Numbered from the stretch's first letter, positions 52,178 through 62,577 are shown. The stretch is 64,000 bases of DNA from Hyphococcus sp. (GCA_028285645.1 JANQOV010000068.1:24733-88732); one strand, 5' to 3'. Made by a program: numbers and translations. Notes: a model not told the origin generated them from the sequence alone.

Positions 52178-52738
52178 ATGAAGTCCACGATAATCTTTAG
52201 CCTGTTCGCCGCCGCCTTGCTCGCAAGCGGTTGTGAAACAACGATACCCGCGAGTGATTCTGAATTTCCGTTGGTGCGGATTAGCGCTGTGAATGAAGGC
52301 AACCGGATCATCGCGTCGAGTGATCCTGCTGAAGTGCTATCAACGGATTTGACATGCGGGCCTATGACGGAACTCGGCTTGAATGTCTTTGTCTTGCGCA
52401 GATTTCCAACCCGCCTGTTGCTCACCGTTGGCGATTCGGGCGGCGTTGCTATGGCGCGCGCGATTGTTGGCGGCGGAAGGGTGTCGAATGTAACGCCGGC
52501 CGATGCTGTCGTAAGGCCCGGAGAAGGATCGGGCGACACCACCGTCATCGAAAAGTTCTACGACCGCAGCGACCCGCGCACCGGCCAGGCCATTACATTT
52601 GACGTAGAACCGACGAGCGGTACTTCGCGGGGCCCGAATACGGTATTCGTCAATGCCGTGGGCGCTGACTTCAGCGGCAACGGCCACTCATCCTCGCGGC
52701 CTCATATCGGAACGCAAGAGGGGTTGTGCGGCGGTTAA
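52178..52738 (+). CDS. putative lipoprotein of unknown function
   Basis: MKSTIIFSLFAAALLASGCETTIPA lipobox. Confidence 0.75.
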   Translation: MKSTIIFSLFAAALLASGCETTIPASDSEFPLVRISAVNEGNRIIASSDPAEVLSTDLTCGPMTELGLNVFVLRRFPTRLLLTVGDSGGVAMARAIVGGGRVSNVTPADAVVRPGEGSGDTTVIEKFYDRSDPRTGQAITFDVEPTSGTSRGPNTVFVNAVGADFSGNGHSSSRPHIGTQEGLCGG

Positions 52739-52854
52739 CCGCTAAGGCCCGCGCCTATTCATCGGCTTAGTATTTTTCGCTTGTCTTCTCCTGCTTTGAG
52801 GCGGAAGAACGCGGCGCAGGATCATGGGCGACGCCTGCGCCAGGAGAGCAAAAA

Positions 52855-53742
52855 ATGAAACACTATGACTTTGAAACCTGGGATGTGTTCACGGCGGAGC
52901 GGTTCGCCGGCAACCAGTTGGCGGTGCTGATGGATGCGGAAGGGCTCGGAACCGATGAAATGCAAACCATCGCCCGGGAGTTTAATTTCGCTGAAACGTC
53001 TTTTGTGTTGCCGCCAGAGGACCCCAATCATACGGCGCGGGTGAGAATTTTCACGCCTGCTTATGAAATGCCTTACGCGGGGCACCCGACTGTGGGAACG
53101 GCGATCGCTGTCGCGAAGGCGCGCGGGCTTTCCGGCGGGCTTACCCTTGAACTCAATGCAGGGCTGTTTCCCGTTGAGACAAATTTCGATGGCGCGGCGC
53201 CCTTCGCGCAGTTTCAAAACCCCAATGCGCCGCGAGAGACCGGCGATGCGCCGTCTGCTGACCTTATCGAAGCAGCGCTTAGCCTTCCTGAAGGGTCAAT
53301 TGATCGCGGCCAACACAAACCGCGGCGCCTGGGCGCCGGCGTTGATTATGTGTGCGCGCGGGCGCCGCTGGACGTGGTGGCAAAGGCCAAAGTCAACAGC
53401 GCAGATTGGGGCGCCATGGGCCTAGAGAACATTGTTGGCGTTTATCTTTATGCGGATGGCGGGACATCGCCTGATGTTGATTGGCATGTGCGGATGTTCG
53501 CCCCTGACGCCGGCGTCTTTGAAGACGCTGCAACGGGCTCAGCAGCGGCGACGTTTCCGGGACAAGTCGCGCTGAGTGAAACCCTGAATGACGGCGTTCA
53601 CCGCTGGAAGATCGAACAGGGCATTGAAATGGGCCGGCCGGCATTGATTGAGGTTGAGTTTGAAACCAAGGACAGCGTTGTTGAATCGGTGCGGATTGGC
53701 GGCGCTGCAGCATTGGTGATGCGCGGTCAGATCGTCGTTTGA
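52855..53742 (+). CDS. PhzF family isomerase
   Basis: DVFTAERFAGNQLAVLMDAEGL; YEMPYAGHPTVGTAIAV; GVFEDAATGSAAATFPGQVA. Confidence 0.94.
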   Translation: MKHYDFETWDVFTAERFAGNQLAVLMDAEGLGTDEMQTIAREFNFAETSFVLPPEDPNHTARVRIFTPAYEMPYAGHPTVGTAIAVAKARGLSGGLTLELNAGLFPVETNFDGAAPFAQFQNPNAPRETGDAPSADLIEAALSLPEGSIDRGQHKPRRLGAGVDYVCARAPLDVVAKAKVNSADWGAMGLENIVGVYLYADGGTSPDVDWHVRMFAPDAGVFEDAATGSAAATFPGQVALSETLNDGVHRWKIEQGIEMGRPALIEVEFETKDSVVESVRIGGAAALVMRGQIVV

Positions 53743-54737
53743 TTGTCTGGCTTAACAGTGGTCGGCGCGGTTGGACGCTGCGAACCCTGGCGCTGACTGA
53801 TGGCGACGCCGGCAAGGATAACCGCGAGCGCGATAAAAGACGATGCCGCAAGGCGTTCATGAAAAATAAGCGCGCCCATGGCGACCGCCCAGATCGGCGT
53901 TAAGTAATTCGCCAGGGCCATAAATCCCGCATTCACCCGTTGAATAAGAATAACGATAATAATGCCGGCAAGACCCGTCGGCCCAAGGCCAAGACCGATG
54001 ACATTTAGTACGCCTGTAAGCGACCACGCGCTGACATTTAAGTCTGTCGCCAGCAGTATCGGCGTTGAGAAAATAGCAGCGCAAAGCAATGTCCCGGCGG
54101 TGAAGACGCGCGGCTTGATGAGCGGCGCCTTGCGGGTAAGGACCGCAAAGATTGCATAGCACAGGGTTGCAAACAGCATTGCCGCCTGTGGGATAAGCGC
54201 GGCGTTTTGGGCAAGCCCGACAACTTCAGGCCCCATCAACATGAGAACGCCGACAAGGCCCAAAAGGAAGCCGATCATTTTTCGGGGCCCGAGGGACTCG
54301 CCAACCAGGAAATAAGCGAGCACCACCGTCCATATCGGCATGAACGCCATGTAAATGCCCGCAAGGCCGCTTTCGACGAATTGCTGCGCCCAGGGAAAGA
54401 TGAAGAATGGTGTTACATAACCAATGACGCCGAGCAGGATCATCCAGCGCCACTCAACGTTAAGCGTTTGGCTGCCTGAGGTTGAATCAATCAGCGGCGG
54501 GAAACGGCGTCCGGCGTGCCGCATGATCACGTAGAGAAAAGCTGCGCCGACCCACAGCCTTCCTACGGTCACCACAGCCGGCGGAATGGTCTCAACTGCG
54601 CCGCGGATCATCGTGAACGAAAACCCGCCAAGCGCCACGAGCAATAAAAGCAACGCCCAGTCCGTTAACTGTGCGGGCGTGTGAGAAGAAGTGGCGGGTG
54701 TTGCCAAAACCTGGTCTTTCGAAAGAGCGGATATCAC
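53727..54737 (-). CDS. DMT superfamily (EamA) transporter
   Basis: Ten hydrophobic segments; LTPIWAVAMGALIFHERLAASSFIALAVILAGVAIS. Confidence 0.9.
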   Translation of the reverse strand: MISALSKDQVLATPATSSHTPAQLTDWALLLLLVALGGFSFTMIRGAVETIPPAVVTVGRLWVGAAFLYVIMRHAGRRFPPLIDSTSGSQTLNVEWRWMILLGVIGYVTPFFIFPWAQQFVESGLAGIYMAFMPIWTVVLAYFLVGESLGPRKMIGFLLGLVGVLMLMGPEVVGLAQNAALIPQAAMLFATLCYAIFAVLTRKAPLIKPRVFTAGTLLCAAIFSTPILLATDLNVSAWSLTGVLNVIGLGLGPTGLAGIIIVILIQRVNAGFMALANYLTPIWAVAMGALIFHERLAASSFIALAVILAGVAISQRQGSQRPTAPTTVKPDNQTTI

Positions 54738-54954
54738 CGCGAGTAACGTCGTATGCTCCTTAGGCGACGAAATCCCATTGGACTACCTGAAAATCGCGGT
54801 TAATCGAATCTTGCGCCGAGGCGCTAGTGTTCACGCTAATTCATCGCTTTGGAAAACGCCGCTGAGCGCTTTCTGCTCCGGCGCGATATTCCTGCTTTCT
54901 TGGGCGGTCACAAATCTTTCCCTTGACGATGGCGCCGGTATTGCGAATAGAGCG

Positions 54955-55009
54955 GTTGGGCCACGCACCCCCAACGGTGCGCGCGCCATCTGTAAGGATG
55001 GGATACATT
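54955..55009 (+). promoter_or_regulatory. Structured serC leader, candidate serC-type RNA motif
   Basis: GTTGGG/CCCAAC and CGCACC/GGTGCG helices are mutually exclusive; a third hairpin CCATC-tgtaag-GATGG contains the SD (AAGGATGGG) just before the serC ATG; TTGACG-16 nt-GAATAG promoter-like pair upstream. Confidence 0.45.
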
Positions 55010-56167
55010 ATGACTGTTTCAAAACCGGCGACGCGCCCTGCGCGCGCGCATTTTTCTTCCGGCCCTTGCGCCAAGCGCCCTGGCTGGTCTCCTGAAAATC
55101 TGGCAACGGCGCCGCTTGGGCGATCGCACCGCTCAAAGCTCGGCAAGGCGCGCCTAAAAGCTGCGATTGATCGCACGCGGGCGATGCTGGAAGTGCCCGA
55201 GGATTATCGCATCGGCATTGTACCGGCATCGGACACTGGCGCCGTTGAAATGGCCATGTGGTCGATGTTGGGTGCGCGTCCGGTCGATATGCTTGCCTGG
55301 GAGAGCTTTGGGCAAGGTTGGGTGACTGACGCCGTCAAGCAACTTGAGCTCGACGCGCGCGTCCTTGACGCCCCATACGGTGAAATTGCCGATCTGGCGG
55401 CGGTCGATCCTTCACATGATGTTGTCTTTACCTGGAACGGCACAACCTCAGGCGTGCGCGTGCCAAATGCGGACTGGATTTCGGATGACCGCGAAGGTGT
55501 CGTGATTTGTGACGCAACCTCGGCGGTTTTTGCGCAGGCGATCGACTGGTCAAAGCTCGATGTCGTTACCTTCTCATGGCAAAAGGTTATGGGCGGGGAA
55601 GCCGCTCACGGGATGCTCATCTTAAGTCCGCGCGCCGTCGAGCGCCTTGAGACTTATGCGCCGCCGCGGCCTTTGCCGAAGCTTTTCCGTCTTACAAAGA
55701 ACGGCAAGCTCATCGAAGGGGTGTTTGAAGGCGCGACCATCAACACGCCGTCTATGCTGTGCGTTGAAGACTATATTGACGCGCTCAAATGGGCGCAGAG
55801 CGTCGGTGGGCTTGAGGGCCTGCAATCCCGCGCCGAAGAAAACCTTGCAACGCTTAGCGAATGGGTTGAGCGCACGGAATGGGTCGAGTTTTTATGCGCC
55901 GACCCTGCGATCCGCTCGAATACCTCCGTATGCCTTAAAATTGTCGATGCGGGATTTGCCGCCCTTGATGAAGCAGAGCAGCGCGCCTTCGTAAAACGCA
56001 TGACGGCGCTTCTCGAAAACGAAGAAGCTGCGTTTGACATTGGCGGCTATCGCGATGCGCCGCCGGGTCTCCGCATCTGGTGCGGCGCTACCATTGAACG
56101 CGACGACGTTGAAGCGCTGACGCCCTGGCTCGACTGGGCGTTCGAAGAGGCAAGGGCGAGCGCTTGA
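55010..56167 (+). CDS. serC: phosphoserine transaminase (alphaproteobacterial type)
   Basis: [42 protein letters not shown]; followed by serA; start at MTVSKP preferred over the track start. Confidence 0.93.
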   Translation: MTVSKPATRPARAHFSSGPCAKRPGWSPENLATAPLGRSHRSKLGKARLKAAIDRTRAMLEVPEDYRIGIVPASDTGAVEMAMWSMLGARPVDMLAWESFGQGWVTDAVKQLELDARVLDAPYGEIADLAAVDPSHDVVFTWNGTTSGVRVPNADWISDDREGVVICDATSAVFAQAIDWSKLDVVTFSWQKVMGGEAAHGMLILSPRAVERLETYAPPRPLPKLFRLTKNGKLIEGVFEGATINTPSMLCVEDYIDALKWAQSVGGLEGLQSRAEENLATLSEWVERTEWVEFLCADPAIRSNTSVCLKIVDAGFAALDEAEQRAFVKRMTALLENEEAAFDIGGYRDAPPGLRIWCGATIERDDVEALTPWLDWAFEEARASA

Positions 56168-56243
56168 GTTTGGCGCTCGCCAACTCCCGCCCATTCCAGA
56201 CACGCTTTATTTTCTAAACCGATCAACAAACGGAAGACAAAAA

Positions 56244-57824
56244 ATGCCCAAAGTTCTCATCTCTGACGCGCTAAGCGAAACCGCCGCCGACATTTTCAGA
56301 GACCGCGGCGTCGATGTCGATTACGAGCCCGGACTTGGCAAAGACAGGGACCGCCTCCTGTCGGTCATCGGCGATTATGACGGGCTTGCGGTACGCTCGG
56401 CCACCAAAGCGACGGAAGCTGTCATCGCCGCCGGCAAGAACCTTAAAGTCATCGGCCGCGCCGGCATTGGCGTTGACAATATCGATATTCCGTCCGCTAC
56501 GGCGGCGGGAATCGTGGTCATGAACACGCCCTATGGCAACGCCATCACCACCGCCGAGCACGCCATCGCCATGATGTTCGCGCTGGTGCGAAAAATTCCG
56601 CAGGCCAATCAATCGACTCACGCAGGCAAATGGGAAAAGTCGGCCTTTATGGGCGCTGAGGTTTTTGGGAAGACCCTTGGCGTTATCGGCTGCGGTAATA
56701 TCGGCTCTATCGTCGCCGAGCGCGGCGTTGGTCTTAAGATGCGCGTCATCGCCTTTGATCCGTTTTTAACGGATAGCCGCGCTGTCGAGCTCGGCGTTGA
56801 GAAGGTCGACCTGGATACGCTGTTGGCGCGCGCCGACATTGTCACGCTGCACACGCCGCTTACCGATCAGACCCGAGACATTCTAGGCCGCGAAAACATC
56901 GGCAAGCTGAAGCACGGCGCCTATGTCATCAACTGCGCCCGCGGCGGCCTGGTTGACGAAGAGGCGCTTAAAGACGCGCTCGACGAAGGCAAGATCGCCG
57001 GCGCCGGCATCGACGTATTTGCAAAAGAACCGGCGACGGAGCACCCGCTGTTCGGTCACCCGGCTGTGGTTGCAACGCCGCATCTTGGCGCCTCGACGCG
57101 GGAAGCGCAGGAAAATGTCGCCATCCAGATCGCCGAACAGATGGCTGAATTTCTGACCCGCGGCGCTGTATCGAATGCGCTCAACATGCCGTCGATCACC
57201 GCTGAGGAAGCACCGCGGCTCAAGCCCTTCATTGCGCTTGCGGAAGACCTTGGGGCGTTCGCCGGCCAGCTTACGGAAACGTCGATCTCGGCAATTGAAG
57301 TGAGCTATGCGGGCGCTGTCGCCAAGCTCAACACCAAGCCGTTGACCGCAGCCGCCGTCGCAGGCGTCTTAAAGCCGATGTTATCTGAAGTGAATGTGGT
57401 CAACGCGCCGGTCATTGCCAAAGACCGCGGCATCGCTATAGCCGAAACCTATCGCGACAGCGCGGACAGCTATGAAAGCGTCATCCGTTTACGGATTGTT
57501 ACTGAGCGCGACGACCGCACGGTATCCGGCGCCCTGTTTGGCCCGGCGCCGAAGATCGTCGAAATCAAGGGCGTTGAGATGGAAGCCGGCTTTGCGCCGC
57601 ACATGCTCTATACGACCAATGACGACAAGCCGGGCTTTATCGGCGCGCTTGGCGCAGCGCTTGGCGAAAGCAACATGAATATCGGTGCGTTTAACCTTGG
57701 GCGCTCGGCGCCGGGCGCGGAAGCAATCGCATTGGTCGCCGTTGACGATCCTGTTACCGACGAGCTTTTGGAAAAAGTGCGGGCGATTTCCCATGTCCGC
57801 CAGGCAAAGGCGCTGACGTTTTAG
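56244..57824 (+). CDS. serA: D-3-phosphoglycerate dehydrogenase
   Basis: VIGRAGIGVDNIDIPSATAAGIVVMNTPYGN; GVIGCGNIGSIVAERG; C-terminal ACT domain. Confidence 0.97.
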   Translation: MPKVLISDALSETAADIFRDRGVDVDYEPGLGKDRDRLLSVIGDYDGLAVRSATKATEAVIAAGKNLKVIGRAGIGVDNIDIPSATAAGIVVMNTPYGNAITTAEHAIAMMFALVRKIPQANQSTHAGKWEKSAFMGAEVFGKTLGVIGCGNIGSIVAERGVGLKMRVIAFDPFLTDSRAVELGVEKVDLDTLLARADIVTLHTPLTDQTRDILGRENIGKLKHGAYVINCARGGLVDEEALKDALDEGKIAGAGIDVFAKEPATEHPLFGHPAVVATPHLGASTREAQENVAIQIAEQMAEFLTRGAVSNALNMPSITAEEAPRLKPFIALAEDLGAFAGQLTETSISAIEVSYAGAVAKLNTKPLTAAAVAGVLKPMLSEVNVVNAPVIAKDRGIAIAETYRDSADSYESVIRLRIVTERDDRTVSGALFGPAPKIVEIKGVEMEAGFAPHMLYTTNDDKPGFIGALGAALGESNMNIGAFNLGRSAPGAEAIALVAVDDPVTDELLEKVRAISHVRQAKALTF

Positions 57825-57872
57825 GGGCTGTGCTGTTCTTTGTGCTTGCGGGTTAATTAGTCAGCATCGCCG

Positions 57873-58637
57873 TCAAACGTGATTCCACCAGGCAACGTCT
57901 GAATAGGAGCGCAGGTCAAGTTCGTGGGTCCAGACCGAGCGATGTTGGCTAGCAATATGAAAATACGTCTCCGCCATTTTTTCCGGCTGCAGCAGACCGT
58001 CTTCAGCGCCCTTTGTCTCCCGTAGCTTTTTGAACAGCTCAGGGCCAAGCATCTTGCCGAGGGTGTCAGGGGCGTCAACGGCGCCGTCGACCAGGATATG
58101 CGCCACATGAATGCCCTTGGGCGCAAATTCTGCGTTTAAAGTTTGGCAAAGCATGCGCCGCCCGCCCATGGCCGCAGCATGGGAATGTTGTCCGGCGTTT
58201 CCGCGCACCGCCGCCGTTGCTGAGGTGACAAGGATTTTGCCGCCGCCGCGTTCTTCCATCAGGGGACAAACTGTTTTGGCGAGCCGGAAAAGCCCGAAGG
58301 TTGCAAGCCGCCAGCCCATTTCAAAAGCGCGCATGCTGGTGTCGGCAAGGACGCGGTCGCCAATTTGCGCGCCGAGATTGTAGATCACCACCTCGATGGG
58401 CCCGATTTCCTTTTCAACAAATGCAACGCGGTCCTCAATGGCGTTCTCGTCAACGGCGTTCATTAAGAACCCGGTCGCGTCGCCGCCTTCGTCTTTGATG
58501 ATATCCACAAGCGCGTTGAGGCCCGCTTCGTCGCTGCGGCGGCATAAGACCGCGTGATAGCCCTCGCGGGCGAATTTGCGGCCAACCGTGCCGCCAATCC
58601 CGGCGCCGGCCCCCATCACAAAGCAAACAGGTTTCAT
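57873..58637 (-). CDS. SDR family oxidoreductase
   Basis: VCFVMGAGAGIGGTVGRKFAREGYHAVLCRRS; IYNLGAQIGDR. Confidence 0.9.
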   Translation of the reverse strand: MKPVCFVMGAGAGIGGTVGRKFAREGYHAVLCRRSDEAGLNALVDIIKDEGGDATGFLMNAVDENAIEDRVAFVEKEIGPIEVVIYNLGAQIGDRVLADTSMRAFEMGWRLATFGLFRLAKTVCPLMEERGGGKILVTSATAAVRGNAGQHSHAAAMGGRRMLCQTLNAEFAPKGIHVAHILVDGAVDAPDTLGKMLGPELFKKLRETKGAEDGLLQPEKMAETYFHIASQHRSVWTHELDLRSYSDVAWWNHV

Positions 58638-58665
58638 CGGTCAGGCTCCAAAACCACATTTCAAA

Positions 58666-58712
58666 TAGTTGCAATTTAAAACCAATAGCGTTATTAGTTG
58701 CAAAACGCAACT
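58666..58712. promoter_or_regulatory. Candidate HxlR operator in divergent SDR/HxlR intergenic region
   Basis: TAGTTGCAA twice (58666-58674, 58695-58703), the second within inverted repeat AGTTGC-aaaac-GCAACT. Confidence 0.45.
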
Positions 58713-58749
58713 TTTTTGTCAGCCCCATGGACACCGAGGAAAAGCATTC

Positions 58750-59265
58750 GTGAAGCGCCACACGCAACACTGCCCCATTGCCGGCATGCTCAATATTGTC
58801 GGCGACCGCTGGACCTGGCTTGTCATCCGCGAGGCCTTTTATGGCGCATCGCGGTTCCATGAATTCGAACGCAACACCGGCATCGCCAAGAACCTGCTTG
58901 CGGACCGGCTTGCCTTGCTGGTTGACGAGGGCGTTTTTGAAAAGCGCGATATCGGCGACCGCGGCACGCGCTACGCCTACGAACTAACGGACAAAGGCAA
59001 AGCCATGCAGCCCGTTCTGATCGCCATGCTGCAATGGAGCAACGACCATATTTACGGGGCCGGCCGCGAGCTTGTGCAAGTGGTTGAACGCAAGACCAAC
59101 AAACCACTGCAAAAATTTCAACCGACAACAAAAAGCGGGAAACGCCTTGCGTGGTCTGATCTCGCCATCACACCGGGGCCGGCCGCCAGCAAAGCGGTGC
59201 GTAAGCGCCTTTCGCAAATTCCCACTGAAGCTGGCGGACCGCAGCAACGCAAGCATGCTTCTTGA
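58750..59265 (+). CDS. HxlR family transcriptional regulator
   Basis: HCPIAGMLNIVGDRWTWLVIREAFYGASRFHEFERNTGIAKNLLADRL; GTG start at 58750. Confidence 0.92.
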   Translation: MKRHTQHCPIAGMLNIVGDRWTWLVIREAFYGASRFHEFERNTGIAKNLLADRLALLVDEGVFEKRDIGDRGTRYAYELTDKGKAMQPVLIAMLQWSNDHIYGAGRELVQVVERKTNKPLQKFQPTTKSGKRLAWSDLAITPGPAASKAVRKRLSQIPTEAGGPQQRKHAS

Positions 59266-59282
59266 CCAACTGAGGAGACACC

Positions 59283-59882
59283 ATGACCAAGACCATCGAC
59301 TTCATTTTTGATTTCGCCAGCCCTAATGGCTATCTCGCGCACAAAGTGCTTGTCGACATTGCCGCTGAAAAAGGCGCCGACATCAACATCATTCCCTGCC
59401 TGCTTGGCGGCATTTTCAAGGAGACAGGAAACCAGGCGCCAATGGTTGCGTTCGGCAATATCCCTAAAAAGATGGCGTATGAAATGCTTGAAATGCAGCG
59501 TTATATTCAAAAGCACGGACTTCCGTTCAAGATGAACCCCAACTTTCCCATTAACACGGTCCTCCTGATGCGCGGGCACATCGCTGCGCAAAAGCTTGGG
59601 CTCGCCGACGCCTATATCGCCGCCGTGTCAAAGGCCATGTGGGAGGAAGAAAAGAACATGGGTGATGCGGGCGTCGTGGCCGAGGTTTTGACCGCTGCTG
59701 GTTTGCCGGCGGATGAGATTTTGGCGGCCGTACAAACTGACGCCATCAAAGACAAACTGAAAGAAAACACAGCGAATGCGGTTGAGCGCGGCGCCTTTGG
59801 CGTGCCGACATTCTTTGTCGGCGACGAGATGTTTTTCGGCAAGGACCGTCTGGCGCAAGTTGAAGAGGCGTTGGGGGATTAG
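59283..59882 (+). CDS. DsbA-like/2-hydroxychromene-2-carboxylate isomerase family protein
   Basis: IDFIFDFASPNGYLAHKVL; AVERGAFGVPTFFVGDEMFFGKDRLAQVEEAL. Confidence 0.92.
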   Translation: MTKTIDFIFDFASPNGYLAHKVLVDIAAEKGADINIIPCLLGGIFKETGNQAPMVAFGNIPKKMAYEMLEMQRYIQKHGLPFKMNPNFPINTVLLMRGHIAAQKLGLADAYIAAVSKAMWEEEKNMGDAGVVAEVLTAAGLPADEILAAVQTDAIKDKLKENTANAVERGAFGVPTFFVGDEMFFGKDRLAQVEEALGD

Positions 59883-59912
59883 TTTCTCCCGTGCTTTCGA
59901 AACGCTCGGCCA

Positions 59913-60058
59913 TCATCCCGTGTGCTGTGCAGCACAAAGTGATGCGCTGCTAACACGGGATCTCCCTAAGGACGACTGAGGTGGCGACGGGAGATCCCGG
60001 CTCTAACAAGCATTTGCCAACCACGGTCGCGCTTGGATGCTTGTAACGGCCGGGATGA
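59913..60058. repeat. Intergenic palindromic element with cloverleaf architecture
   Basis: Outer stem TCATCCCG/CGGGATGA; arms TGTGCT/AGCACA, GGGATCTCCC/GGGAGATCCC, ACAAGCAT/ATGCTTGT. Confidence 0.75.
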
Positions 60059-60088
60059 CAGTGTCGGGTATAGGGCTCGAGTTTTGGC

Positions 60089-60643
60089 CTACCCATCCCC
60101 CTCAGAGCGCTTCTTATAAATCCCTGTGAACCAGTCGCCCCATTCATCCGTCTCCGCATTAAATTGCTGGAAATACTGACGAACGGTGCCGTCCTCCTGT
60201 AAGGTCCATGTGCCGCGGAAGGGCGCTGACGTTCCATTGTGATAGCGAATGTCGCCTTCGAGCACCATTTCGCCTGCGTCATTAAGGCCGCCGGCATAGT
60301 CGATGACTGCGCCGCGCGACACCCAGACCTGTCGGTATTTCTCTAGGCCCGGATCATAGAAGTTGTAACTCTGGCCGGTGACGCCCTGCACATTCGTCCA
60401 TTTTTCCAACAGCAGGCAGCCATATTCCTCTTTGGAAATGATGTTCTCGCCGGCCTTGGCGCCAGCCGCATCGAAAACTTCCCAATCCCCGAGCCAGAAA
60501 TCGAATGCGCGATACGGCGCAGCATCGCATGGGTTCGGCGGCGGGGTTTGCGCGGCGGCGCTTTGCGCATCAGCGGCGGTTTCTTGCGCCGTGGCGCAGG
60601 ACGCAGTCATCGCGGCGGTTGCGATAAGCGCGAGCTTCTTCAT
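60089..60643 (-). CDS. secreted DUF1579-like protein
   Basis: Signal/lipobox MKKLALIATAAMTASCATAQ; YRAFDFWLGDWEVFDAAGAKAGENIISKEEYGCLLLEKWTN. Confidence 0.7.
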   Translation of the reverse strand: MKKLALIATAAMTASCATAQETAADAQSAAAQTPPPNPCDAAPYRAFDFWLGDWEVFDAAGAKAGENIISKEEYGCLLLEKWTNVQGVTGQSYNFYDPGLEKYRQVWVSRGAVIDYAGGLNDAGEMVLEGDIRYHNGTSAPFRGTWTLQEDGTVRQYFQQFNAETDEWGDWFTGIYKKRSEGDG

Positions 60644-60811
60644 GGGGCCCTCCCGGATTGACCGACGCCCACGGCGATGCGAGGGCGCTCCCTTACTAAT
60701 GACAATTTAGGGCGGTGTCGCCTCAATGACGCGCCATCGCGCCCCCTTGTTTGACGTGGGACGCAATAAGCCTAAGGTGCGCTGCAACATCCGTTATCGT
60801 GGAGAGACTAT

Positions 60812-62104
60812 ATGGCCGACGTGGCCGTGATCGGCGCGCAATGGGGCGACGAGGGCAAGGGCAAAATTGTCGATTGGCTGTCGGCGCGGGCTGACGTGGT
60901 GGTGCGCTTTCAGGGCGGCCACAACGCCGGTCATACGCTGGTGATCGACGGTGAAACCTACAAACTTTCGCTGTTGCCGTCGGGCGTCATACGTCCTGGT
61001 TGCATTGGCGTGATCGGTTCTGGCGTGGTGGTTGACCCCTTTGCGCTGCTTGCTGAGATCGATCGGCTTGCTGGCCAAGGCGTTGCGATCACGCCGGACA
61101 ATCTCGTCATCGCAGAAAACGCAACACTGATCCTGCCAGTGCATCAGGAGCTTGACGCGCTGCGCGAAGGCGCCGCCAGCGGTGTTAAGATCGGCACCAC
61201 CAAACGCGGCATAGGACCCGCTTACGAAGACAAAGCCGGGCGCCGGGCGTTGCGCATTGTTGACCTCAAAAACCCCGAGCGTCTGACCGAAAAGATTGAA
61301 AACCTCCTTGTACATCATAATGCGTTGCGTCGCGGTTTTGGCGCTGCGGATGTTGATGTAGGCGCGCTCAGCGCTGCGCTGATCGAGGTTGCATCAAAAA
61401 TCGCGCCCTTTGCGCAACCGGTATGGCGGGTGCTCGACGAAGCGCACAAGGCGGGCAAACGGATTTTGTTTGAAGGCGCGCAAGGGGTGCTGTTGGATGT
61501 GGATCATGGCACTTACCCTTATGTGACGTCATCGAATACGGTCGCTGGCCAGGCGGCGACCGGCTCAGGCCTCGGCCCCCGCGCCGTCAATTACGTTCTC
61601 GGCATTGTTAAGGCCTATACGACACGAGTGGGCGAGGGGCCGTTCCCCACAGAGCTAAATGATGATGTTGGGCGCCGTCTTGGTGAGCGTGGCCATGAAT
61701 TTGGCACGGTGACTGGGCGACAGCGGCGCTGCGGTTGGTTTGATGCGGCGCTGGTGCGCCAGTCCCTTAAAATCGCCGGCGTCGACGGGATTGCGCTCAC
61801 CAAGCTCGACGTGCTTGACGGATTTGACGAACTCAATGTCTGCGTTGGCTACAAGATTGACGGCGAGCGGTTTGATTACTTGCCCGCGGGCGCTGACAAT
61901 CAGGCGGCGGCGGAGCCTGTCTATGAAACGCTTCCCGGCTGGTCGGGATCGACGGAAAATGCGCGGAGCTGGGCGGATTTACCGGCCGAGGCCGTGAAAT
62001 ATGTCCGCCGCATCGAGGAGCTCATCGAAACGCCGGTGGCGTTGGTCTCAACCAGCCCTGAGCGCGATGATGTGATTTTGATGCGCGATCCCTTTCAGGA
62101 CTGA
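60812..62104 (+). CDS. purA: adenylosuccinate synthetase
   Basis: [42 protein letters not shown]. Confidence 0.98.
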   Translation: MADVAVIGAQWGDEGKGKIVDWLSARADVVVRFQGGHNAGHTLVIDGETYKLSLLPSGVIRPGCIGVIGSGVVVDPFALLAEIDRLAGQGVAITPDNLVIAENATLILPVHQELDALREGAASGVKIGTTKRGIGPAYEDKAGRRALRIVDLKNPERLTEKIENLLVHHNALRRGFGAADVDVGALSAALIEVASKIAPFAQPVWRVLDEAHKAGKRILFEGAQGVLLDVDHGTYPYVTSSNTVAGQAATGSGLGPRAVNYVLGIVKAYTTRVGEGPFPTELNDDVGRRLGERGHEFGTVTGRQRRCGWFDAALVRQSLKIAGVDGIALTKLDVLDGFDELNVCVGYKIDGERFDYLPAGADNQAAAEPVYETLPGWSGSTENARSWADLPAEAVKYVRRIEELIETPVALVSTSPERDDVILMRDPFQD

Positions 62105-62133
62105 GCGTATTACCGCGTGGTGCGAGCGGTAGC

Positions 62134-62475
62134 TCAGTGGGCGGTCGAGAAGAAGACAAGCAGCGTCATATCTTCGTCGATTTCGAAAAACGAATGCTCT
62201 TCTGTGGCGCTCACATAAAGGATTGACCCCGGGCCGACCACGCGAATGTCCTCGCCAATGCGCACCCGCGCCTTGCCCTCGAGGACGTAGTAAACCTCGT
62301 CTTCATTGTGCGGCCCCTGCAGGTCCTGCGCGCCCGCCGCAAGATGATAGAGCCCAAGCGAAAGGGCGGGCACGCGTAAAAACTCCTGATAGTGCGCCGG
62401 CTTCTCCGGCAGGTTCGCCACGAGTTCCTTGATATCGAACCCTTGCCAGTCCGGCTGATCCCCCTTTTCCGTCAT
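62134..62475 (-). CDS. cupin domain-containing protein
   Basis: GPHNEDEVYYVLEGKARVRIGEDIRVVGPGSILYVSATEEHSFFEI. Confidence 0.9.
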   Translation of the reverse strand: MTEKGDQPDWQGFDIKELVANLPEKPAHYQEFLRVPALSLGLYHLAAGAQDLQGPHNEDEVYYVLEGKARVRIGEDIRVVGPGSILYVSATEEHSFFEIDEDMTLLVFFSTAH

Positions 62476-62577
62476 CGTCTCACACCCTTTTGAAGCTGTT
62501 GGTATTGTCCGCGCGCTATTGTTTCCATAGAGCTTGCAATATTATCAATGATCCTAATCAAATAAACTCAAGATGTA

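Noticed and set aside
54955-54981. H-type pseudoknot in the serC leader
   Set aside because: Both helices are perfect, but with zero linker between the two 3' strands they cannot coexist sterically; treated as alternative hairpins instead.
62121-62150. tRNA-like string GCGAGCGGTAGCTCAGTGGGCGGTCGAG
   Set aside because: Resembles a tRNA acceptor/D-arm start but has no anticodon arm or T-arm (no GGTTCGA with matching stem), and overlaps the end of the cupin gene.
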